A DNA stretch of 64,000 nt from NCBI GenBank assembly GCA_948470475.1, contig OX419338.1, forward strand, positions 3,886,444 to 3,950,443, written 5' to 3'. Positions 1 through 9,900 of the stretch are shown here, one piece after another. How positions within the stretch are numbered: position 1 is the first letter of the stretch; the number at the start of each line of letters is the position of its first letter. The notes under the pieces were generated by a model, which saw only the letters and a list, made by a program, of their open reading frames with translations, searched no databases and had not been told where the DNA came from. Source of the DNA: Galaxea fascicularis. Its lineage: Eukaryota; Cnidaria; Anthozoa; Scleractinia; Euphylliidae. The translations under genes and the position numbers were made by a program.

Positions 1-661
1 TGATGATTCTTGGAGATAATTAAGGAATACTATGAATCACAACCCTGGCCAGTCTCAGTATTTTTGAAATTCAGAATTTTTCAGTTTATAATCCATCAAA
101 TATTTTTGCTCACATGGGAATGGTATAAAGAGATCACATGACTGAATATATCCCAGCTTAAACTGGGGAATATCTGAGTGATATTTCCCAAATGTGTGTT
201 GTGAAAAATATTTGAAGGTTAGTACATGTGTAAACACAATACTAGCCTCTATTTGGCTTAAAAAAAGTAATATGCCTGGATATTTGTCCTTGGACATTAT
301 TAGTTCCTCAAAGCTCACAGTTTTCCTCGAGCTTTGCTCTTGGAAAACTTAAATTCGCTGCTCAGAACAGATACTTTCCTCGACAAATATCTGAGCATTA
401 TTTTCGTGCCAAATGGATACATTGTTTATTCATCACTACCATGATGCAACTTCATATCTACAAAATTCAATTGGCAGAAACAGCTTTCAGAAACTTTTTA
501 TATTTACAGATTCAGTTGTATCAATAAGTTAGTTAAAGGTAACAAAACATTTCCAGGTAACAACATCAAGGCATAATGAAGGATAAAATTTATGTTGTAG
601 TTTATCATCTGCCAACATAATTCACAGCTCAGTTGATGTTGTGGTTATTAATTACCTACAG
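1..661. other. Intron upstream of first visible OCRL-like exon
   Basis: No exon of the OCRL-like gene is recognisable here. The residues that precede the first visible exon in this family, including the conserved histidines of the phosphatase core, are not encoded in any frame. The stretch ends in a 3' splice site (TTACCTACAG) at 652-661. I see no RNA gene or clear repeat in it. Confidence 0.6.
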
Positions 662-787
662 GACTACAGAGATATCCTTGGCAAACTTGAGTTTGATGGG
701 CCTCATGGATCACCTTCTATTATTGATCATGAGTAAGTCTGGACTCTGAACACTTTCATAATTTTGTAATTAAGAGGGAGATATAAT

Positions 788-822
<35 letters not shown>

Positions 823-853
823 GCTCACGCACTCATCAGACAGTATTTATACT

Positions 854-896
<43 letters not shown>

Positions 897-906
897 CCCT
901 CTTATC

Positions 907-948
<42 letters not shown>

Positions 949-3900
949 ACATTAGCCACTCTATATTTACACGTAATTTTGTAATTATATACACTCAGTG
1001 AAAGAGTAGTTTACTTATTCCATCTGCTTGTCTGATGTGCATGGATTACTTGTTCCTGGTATTGTACTTTGATTTTTTTGTTCTCCCAACAACAAGTTAA
1101 TCACACTGTTTCTTTTGCAGTTCTTGTCACAAGTAGTGGAGTACAAAAGCTTTATAGCATTTTTTCTAGCTGTATTGCATCACTGAGTCAAAAACAATAC
1201 ATTGCACTCTTGGCTTAAGGCATGGATACATGATTTGCAAGCTGTAAACCCACTGAATTGATCCTGTGACATTGTTTAATTTTTTTTTTTCAGAATTGTC
1301 ATCTGGCTTGGAGACCTAAATTATCGAATACATGACGTGGATAGTGAGCGTGTGAGGAGACTGGCAGATAAAGCCCAATATGAGATGCTACTCAAAAATG
1401 ATCAACTTATCCAACAGAAGAAAGAGAAGAAATGTTTCAAAGGGTTTCAGGAGGGTGTGATCAATTTTAAACCTACCTATAAATATGATCCAGGAACAGA
1501 TAACTGGGACACAAGGTGTGTCTCCACTTATGTTATAACACTTTGTTTTGAGGTGGGCAGGTGTTTTGCACGCAATGGTAAGATTAAGACTGTTACATTT
1601 CTTAAGTTAGTTTAGAGATGGTAAATCTGTCCTCAAGGGTTTACTGGGGCATATTCAGAAAAATGGAGCTGAAGGAACTAGAATTAAAATAAAATAAAAC
1701 CATGTGATGCCGAATGCCACTTGAAAGCCGGTTGGTTACAGAAACTTTTAGAAGTGTACAAAAAAAGGGCCCGGTCTGCAGCCCCCTCAGTCTTGCACTA
1801 AACCTGGTTTAGGCTCAGTTAGCATTCAGTTTCCGGCACATTGTGGTACTATAGACAGAGGTGGAAATAAGGGAAAACAGATTGATAGATGATTAGCAGC
1901 TAGCTTTGTCCAGTTAACGTGTTTATTTTATCCTTGTGAAATTTTATTACTTTAATTTCTGGCTGGTAAATTTGATCGGTAATTACCGATCAATTGTTTT
2001 TGTTCCACGAGCACCTTACTGCAGTAGTGGAGCAAAGGCCCTTGCGGCAAAGTACAAACATGTAATATGGAAGTGAACCAATTTTTTTGTAAATGCCATC
2101 TTGTACAATAACTTATTAATGGGAAAACTGTTCAAAACTAGACATGCAGTGCTGCATTAATTAGAATAATTATTATGTGTGGACTGTGGGAGTTATTACC
2201 AGCCTCATCATCCGGTGGTATCGAAAACGAAGCACTCGAAAACGAAGATCGAAGCACGAAGCACCCCGAAACTCGAAAACGAAGCACCCCAAAACTCGAA
2301 AACGAAGCACCCTACAACTCGAAAACAAAGCACCTTAAGTCGAAGACGAAGCACTCGGTTTTTAAGGCGCCAACTTCAACTTCGTTTGATCAGAGATAAG
2401 TAAACAAGACAGTCCCTAATCCAGCGTTGATCAAACTTGTCAGGGTCGAAATTAAGGGACGAATCTAGCACGATAATGGATCCAGTACTGCGCAAAAACT
2501 ATTTTAACTGTGAGGTGTTGAAAATGATGTTTCAAGGTGTAGACAGGCCAAACACGGCTCCTGTTGGTCAGGATGGGAAATTCAAAGACCTCAGGGCTTT
2601 GCTCTGACGAGTACATCTTTGAAAGACCTCGCTTTTCTATATGAAATCAGGGGAGGGTTTTTGAATATTTTTCTTAGTAAGGGCTGGTTTTGTATAAGAT
2701 GCCATTTGTTCATAAGAATATGTTCGAGATAAGGCATTGATGGGCGGTATTCTGTAACAAACGGCAAAATTCTTTTTTTTTTTCCGATCAAACGAAGTCG
2801 AAGTCGGCGCCTTAAAAACAAAGTGCTTCGTCTTCTACTTAAGGTGCTTTGTTTTCGAGTTGTGGGGTGCTTCGTTTTCGACTTAGAGTGCTTCGTTTTC
2901 GAGTTTCGGGATGCTTTGTTTTCGACATGGAGTACTTCGTTTTCGAGTTTCGGGGTGCTTCGTGCTTCGATCTTCGTTTTCGAGTGCTTCGTTTTCGATA
3001 CTACCCTCATCATCCTGACTAAGACCTTGACGAGAGAACTGTATTTCTATTGTATTTGTTTCTAATTTTTAGTAATTATAATTTTTTAGTGAGAAAGGCC
3101 GTGCCCCTGCCTGGTGTGATCGTATTCTATGGAGAGCAGGATCACAGGTCAAACTGTTAGAATATCGCAGTCATAACCTGTTGAAGATCAGTGACCATAA
3201 ACCTGTTAGCTGCTTGTTTGAAGTTGGGGTGAGAACTGTCTCTATATGTGGTATAGTTGGTCTTGTCTATCACAGTAATTTAACTGTTTTCATACATTTC
3301 ATACATTTGTATGTTGGTAATCCTTCACAAGGGTGGTGCATCTTGGAAGCATCAAATACCCATTTGATCTTATACAGCTCAACTACAGTGTCTGATCTAG
3401 AGCATGCCATTGCAGGATTGACGTGGTTTGAGCAAATTGTTCCTTACAAATTCGTCTTCCATTTTGGTTCATTTCAGTTCTTTTAGTACGAGTATTTAAT
3501 TTGGCCTAGTTAATTTTTTTTTTTAACAATAAACAACTACCGAATTGCAAAGCAGCCAATGTGGACCCAATGTGAGCCAACGGGCATGTAACTCTAATAT
3601 AAGCAATATGGCTGTCAGTCTTGAGGTTCTTGGAAACTAGTATGAATAACTGCTTTATTAAGTTAATAATTCATGAACAAGCACTTTTATAAGATTTCAA
3701 TATCGACTGTTTAAAAGATTGCAAAAACAATGTCCCCCCGAAAACTTAAATGTCCCCACATAAAGTTCGATTGGGACGAATACTGGTAAACCATTTCGCT
3801 TATGAAATTGATCTGCTCCAATTGAGTTGTGGGTAGATCCAGTCCTTTGAAAAGGCCAAACGGTCAAAATTGCGATTTCAAGTCTTAAATAGCAGTTTGC

Positions 3901-6900
3901 CCCCACAAAGGACTAGATCAACAGTGTTCCAGATAAGAGTTGGTCCCTGGTCAAAAATCCTACAAGGCCAGCTTAATGACCGGACAAATTTATAGAAAAT
4001 TTATAATGGTTTGGTGGGAGCTTTGGGAATTTGACACGTTGGAATTCCTTGTTGACACCCTGCCATAAAAACTTATCTGGAACCCTGGATCTACCCACAA
4101 TTCAATTGGAACTGATCATTAACAAATGGGTGTATTGACCTCCTTGATTGAAATCCTTGATTAGTCAACGGTTAACATGCTTTCAACAGGTGAGAGTGGT
4201 GGACGTGGAAAAGGAAAGACAAGTTATGGAGGATGTTATTCGGACTCTGGACAGACATGAAAATGAAAATCTGCCACAAGTCCAGTTAGGTACAACTGAG
4301 GTGAGGCATTAGTGAAAAATGTTATGGCAACATTTAATGTGAAACATCAGTCGGGCTCATAAAAATTCCATCCATTTTTTTGTTTTTGTATTTCACTTTT
4401 CCTCATTCAAGAAGCGTCCTATTGTTAGATGTCACAGTGCTTCCACTGAGGTGTCCAGTACTAGAAATGCACATTTTTTCGCGTCTTTCCTTTTATTGGG
4501 TTTTATTATGATGAATGTCTGACATTGATCAATATTGAAACTCACCGAGTAAGCCTGTTCCACAGTGTAAAAGCTGAGCGAAGTCATTTTTCCTTCCAGA
4601 TTATCTTCAAAGATGTTCAGTTCCTTGAGAAACAGACAGCTACCCTGGAGATTGTCAACACTGGCCAGGTAGTGGACTTATTTAATCTTTTAAATCTTAA
4701 GATCAAACTTTAAATTCTCATTTGTCGTCCCTACACATTTCCTACAGAAGTAGTAGGGAGATTTAGTTAAAATGTCAAGCAGATTTATCTTGTTTGATCC
4801 TGTCCTTAATTCTCGTGACCACTCTGTTTTGTGAAGCGTTGATATTACAAGGAGAAATTTGATGCTGATCACTCCCAGGGTTTGTTGCAGCAATTCACAT
4901 CCGTCCACCGTGAGAATGTGAATTATGGTTATATATTAATGACGTTATGGGCCGCAGAATGTTAAAACAAACAAAGAAATAATACATATAACACACCATT
5001 GACCAGCGCATGTGCACTCATAACATGCGGAGGTCGTCAAGCGGCTCGTAGCGTAGTTCTTTGTTCTTACCTAATAGGCCATATTCGTATTCTCGGTATT
5101 GACCTGGATCTAGCATGAAGTGGAGGTTCTTGCGGGGGAATCTTTTCATATGTAAATGTATTCTCCCACAAGAGCCTCCACTTCATGCTAGATCCAGTTC
5201 AATACCGAGAATACGAATATGGCCTATTAAGTCGTCATCGGTCGTCATCCGTACGCTGTCAGAGTACACACGCACTGCCAAAAGCAGCTATTTGTTGAAG
5301 AATACCGCAGGATTTGAACAGGGTCTAACAAATGTAATTGATTGACAGGTGGCAGCACAGTTTGCATTTATAGCCAAGTTAGATGAGACAGAGTACTGCA
5401 AACCATGGCTGACAGTCAAACCTTACATGGGCATAATCATGACAGGTATGTTGGGTTAATTTAAGCTATTTTCAATTCAGTGTCGTGAAACAGCTAAAGC
5501 AATTAGACGCAGATAGCGCAATGAGCCAATCAGAATTCCACAATTACATGTGACCAGCGTAAAGCACGGGAAAATGCGCGCGTGCTAGTCGCGATTGGTT
5601 TTTTGTTTTGCTTCTGATTGGTTAAGAAAGTGGCGCGAATTTTGCTGGCCAATCACAAAGCAAAGCGTTGCAAAACCAAAGCAAACGCAATTACTACTCG
5701 ACAGTCAAATGACAAACATTTTTTGACCATGGATTCGCCTTAGCTTTCTTCATTATTAAACATGCCACTGTGGATACTTTGGTCAGTTCGTTACCGAGAG
5801 AGTGAGAATTCCCAAGTGGAAGTAAAGCCTTATATTTGAATGTATAATATTGTACTCAGAGCGTTGTTACAATGTCCAAATGTCATGGCGCTCTCAACAT
5901 TCACCGTGGGTACTCAACAAATGCCCTGCGATATACCGCGTGTACGTAATTTTGTGTCGCGTAGAAAAATGGTCGTTTTCCCAGCTTTTTTGTAGTAAAC
6001 TTAGTAAATTGTGCTTTGTTATCAGTTTGTTCAGTACGGCGATATTCCGCCCAATTTCGCAAGATAGTTGTTAATCCACGGTCAGCGATAATGGAGCAAA
6101 ACTTGGATACTGAGTCAATGAAAATTGGTTTCTCTTTGGTGAGACGTCAGGGGAAAACAATCCTGATGAATGGTAACCCTCACTGAAGAATTTTACTTTT
6201 TTTTTGGAGCCGGTTCCATTTAAGAATAGTTTTATGTACAAAGCAACTCATTTTAATACCATCTTGGTTCATCGTGTTCCTTGGTCTTGCAGGTTCAACC
6301 AAACAAGTTAAACTGACTGTGTATGTTGATAAAGAATCTGCGAGAGCTATGAACTCTGGGGAGGAGAAAATTGAGGATATTCTTGTGCTACATTTGGAAG
6401 GAGGAAAGGACTTTTTTGTATCCTTGTTGCAGTAATAACTAGTAGCAAGACAGAGAAGTTATTATTTGGTCACCCTGATCAGCTATATATACTCGAATAG
6501 TTTGGTCGGTCTCCAGCTCAGCTTGTACCTTGCCGATCTGGGAGCCAACAACAACAACAACAACAACAATACTTTATTTCACCCCATAATTACTACAAGA
6601 GAAAAAAATATATATATACATACAGCAAATGATAGGGGTGCTGGCTGCCCGAAATAACCTAAAAGTTAAAAATGGCAGCCAGCCAGCTTCTCATGGAGTT
6701 TGAGAACGGTTTATTTTATCGAAATTTGACCCTAAAATCATTTTTCCAACTTCTATTGTTATTTCGAAGTTTGTCTAAAACATATGCAGCAGTTTGAGAT
6801 GTTCTAAAAATTCTGCCATGAATGTACTGTGTGGTGACAACCTCGCAGCCGGGCTTATTGCAAATTAGCGATGCTTCATTTTTGTTCATAAACCCACTTT

Positions 6901-9900
6901 ACGCCGACAAGGCCACGACACTCACAACATCACAGAACCTGCCACTTATTTGGCGAGTGTGGATTGCTTTGCTTCTCTTACAGTGCTTAAACCAACGTCA
7001 TTTGGGACGTTTGTGAGGCATCTGATTTGAGACCGAACCCCTTCTTGGGTCAGTTATACTCCTTAACACAATTCAGGTGTCGGTCAGTGGTAATTATGTT
7101 CCCAGTGTATTTGGTTCATCTATTGAGGCACTAGTGCGCATGTACGGTCCTATCAGGGAGGTGCCAGTAGCCACTCTCGTGGACTTGGTAAGTACATATG
7201 TCGCTCTGTTGGTTAGTTTCCTTCGCAGCCACTAACAGCTGCTCACTCGAGCTCTGCATTCCTTTCGCTTTGTTACTGAGAACCAATAACCTGCATATAT
7301 CTGTTAGCAGCTGCACCAATCATATTTCTCGTCACATTTGCCGCCAAAAGCACAACAAGGTCCAGGTTTCCAGGAAATGGAAGCCTGCTCCTTATTGGTC
7401 AGTTTGAGGAAAGGAATGCAGAGCTCGAGTGAGCAGCCGTTAGTGGGGAGGAGCGTTACGTGACAAGCCTAATAACGGCTGCGAAGGAGACTATCTGTTG
7501 GTGTGAGTAAGCGTAAGGTGACTCCTCATACGAGGGCGTCTTAGGAACATTGAAAACCGTTCTCGTCTTGGTTTTGATTATTGGAATGTGCCAAGTGGAG
7601 GCGATAAGAGCCACGGTGGTAAGGGCTAGGGGTTTCAGTAGAGTAGGGCAGGGAGTTGCAATACTTTGATTTTGTTCGTTTTCCTTTTCTGTTGACATTG
7701 TTGTAGTATTTGACAAAAAAGTGAAAGGAAACACAGACGCCTGTGCTCTTCGAGTGATGTTAAAATTCCCGATTGCTTTCATAGGCTCTCCTCAACCCTG
7801 AGTTTAACTCGTCGTCACATTTAAAAGATGTTTGTGTTTTTCTCGTTTTAGGAACATATCAATCCTTTAACGCCGTCAACAGTATCAGATACCGAACCGT
7901 TAGAAGTCCCCAAAGAGCTGTGGCTTTTAACAGATCACTTATTTAAGTGTGGCATGCGTCAGGTAAGGGAAACCGACTTGCAAGCACTACGACGTGAGAT
8001 TATCTCTGAGGAAAGAGACATTTTGAGCAATACTGTAATGTCAAATTGACTCGGTCACTTGCATCACTCCCAAGTCTTCCTAACATTTGTCTCGTACTTT
8101 AATCATATTTGAGCTGTAGATTAAAGAATGAAGATGTAAGTGACTATGATAACTAAGTGAAGTACGATCATCCGGGTGAGTGTAGTCCTGAGAAGGACTG
8201 TTTGACGTTTTGACAACCTGAGCGAAAGTCATCATCAGAGCCAAGTGATTTGTATTGTTAGTAAAATTAGTCGGTCTGTTGTTTGTCTGTTGTAAGCAGT
8301 GATTGGTGCGTTTCGATCCGTCTTTTGTCAGTCCAATGTCTGTACGTGTGTTGTTGTCGGTTAGTCTGTTGTTTGTTGTTTATGTCGTCGACAAGTCGTT
8401 TGTAAGGTGCGGGAAGTTGTAGGCATCGGTTTAGTGCTGTCTGACACCAGTTTAGTGGTGTACGCACACCACTAAACTCATGCCTACAACTTCTTTTTTA
8501 GGCTTCATTTTCACTACCGCTCAAGTTTTAGTGTTCACAACTGCGTTTATCACATGCATGTTCACGTACTTTTATTGCAGGAGAATATTCTTAGGCAATC
8601 TGGGTTTGAGGAGGAGTTGGAGGAAATCAGGACGCATTTAGACTGTTGTAAAGGCGGCAAGTTGCGTATCCATTCGTTGTTTAGCCCTGGTCTCATGAAT
8701 ATGTTTCTGAGCTTCACACACGCAGCAAACTGCTTTGAGACTAAGATTTGCCTACGGCACAGTGAACATCACTGGGAACATTAAGCAACGCCCTTTAAGC
8801 CCAACAGCGACCCAAGCCTTCTTTGTCCTTACAATATTAACATTTCAGCTATCATACGTTTTGAGAATTTATTATCTCTCTCAGTTAGTACGCGCGCTGT
8901 GATTGGTCAATTTTGCGGACCGTACTCTACTGTACGGCCCGCTAAATTTGCATGTTCCCTTTGCCGCGCTCCTGATTAACCTCAGAGATATAATAAATAT
9001 CTTACTAACCTCGTTTTCTCGGTCCGTACTGTAAGTTATGGATCCTCGTTTTTTCCCGTTGATTTATGGCCCAAGCGCGAAGCGCGCGGGCCATAAGTGA
9101 ACACGTAATACCTCAAACCGTAACCTACAGTACGGACCTCGAACTCGGTTTTAAAGAGGTATAAATGAAACGAGCATCAAACATGAAATGTCTAGATGTT
9201 TAACCAAATTCTCTGAACAAGCAGTATACGAAATATGAGAAGACCAGTTGCAAGAATTTGCATGTTGATGCAAGGAAGTAACGGAATGAACGGTTACAGC
9301 GCTTAATGTTTCTCAAAGGTAACCCAGCGTGGGGTAAATCCTGTATACGTGGTTTTATTTCCTTAACTGTTAGCAGCTGGCAGTGTTTATTCGGTAGCTG
9401 AAGCGTTACTTATTTTCCTGGAAGCGTTACCAGAACCCGTGATACCTTACGCGTTTTACCAGAGAGCACTGGAATGCTGCAACAACTACATGTTGTGTAA
9501 ACAGGTACGTTAGGTTACTACAAAGTATGTATTTGTATTTTTCTCCATGTAGCATTAATTACAGAACTATTGATTACAGAGAATGAAATAATACTAAATA
9601 GGGGAGGGGCACTTCTAGGTAGACTAATATTGGGCCCCTTAGTAAGATTGTACATTATGACAGCGAAAAAACTAGATATACAAGATAGATATAATTGGGA
9701 CAGCAGAACAAATTAAATTAAAATTAATACTGAGCAGCATAACATCTTGTCAGTGCGCATTTAAGTTGTGTTTTTGACGGTTTTTGACGGATACAAGAGG
9801 GAATGTTGTTCCAAAAATATTTACCACTTATACTTGGAGAAAATTTCCTTAACGAATACAAGAGGAAATGTTGTTCCAAAAATATTTACCACTTATACTT

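Larger units (their letters stand above)
662..4300 (+). other. OCRL: 5-phosphatase catalytic domain, C-terminal half (exons 1-4)
   Basis: Exons 662-732, 1294-1515, 3090-3228 and 4190-4300. The second exon opens with [11 protein letters not shown], the signature with the catalytic Asp and Asn. The third carries [12 protein letters not shown] and the SDHKPV motif with the active-site histidine. The fourth is the helical exit of the domain. All catalytic residues visible here are intact, so the enzyme should be active (inference). The codon split at 732/1294 restores a Glu, and the split at 1515/3090 restores a Ser. Confidence 0.9.
4600..7187 (+). other. OCRL: ASH domain of the OCRL-like protein (exons 5-8)
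   Basis: Exons 4600-4668, 5349-5445, 6293-6417 and 7077-7187 encode the ASH (ASPM-SPD2-Hydin) immunoglobulin-like beta sandwich. Recognisable pieces are [49 protein letters not shown] and [10 protein letters not shown]. In OCRL this domain binds Rab GTPases together with the adjoining RhoGAP-like domain and helps ciliary targeting (family knowledge). The block ends in LVDL at the donor at 7187, and the next exon adds E, giving a clathrin-box-like LVDLE. Confidence 0.88.

Noticed and set aside
2175..3065. Overlapping open frames rich in Lys/Thr/Ser on both strands
   Set aside because: They read the minisatellite arms of the Mutator-like element; periodic repeat translation, not genes.
7456..7782. 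108-residue minus-strand open frame
   Set aside because: No motif, antisense within an OCRL-like intron and overlapping an inverted-repeat element.
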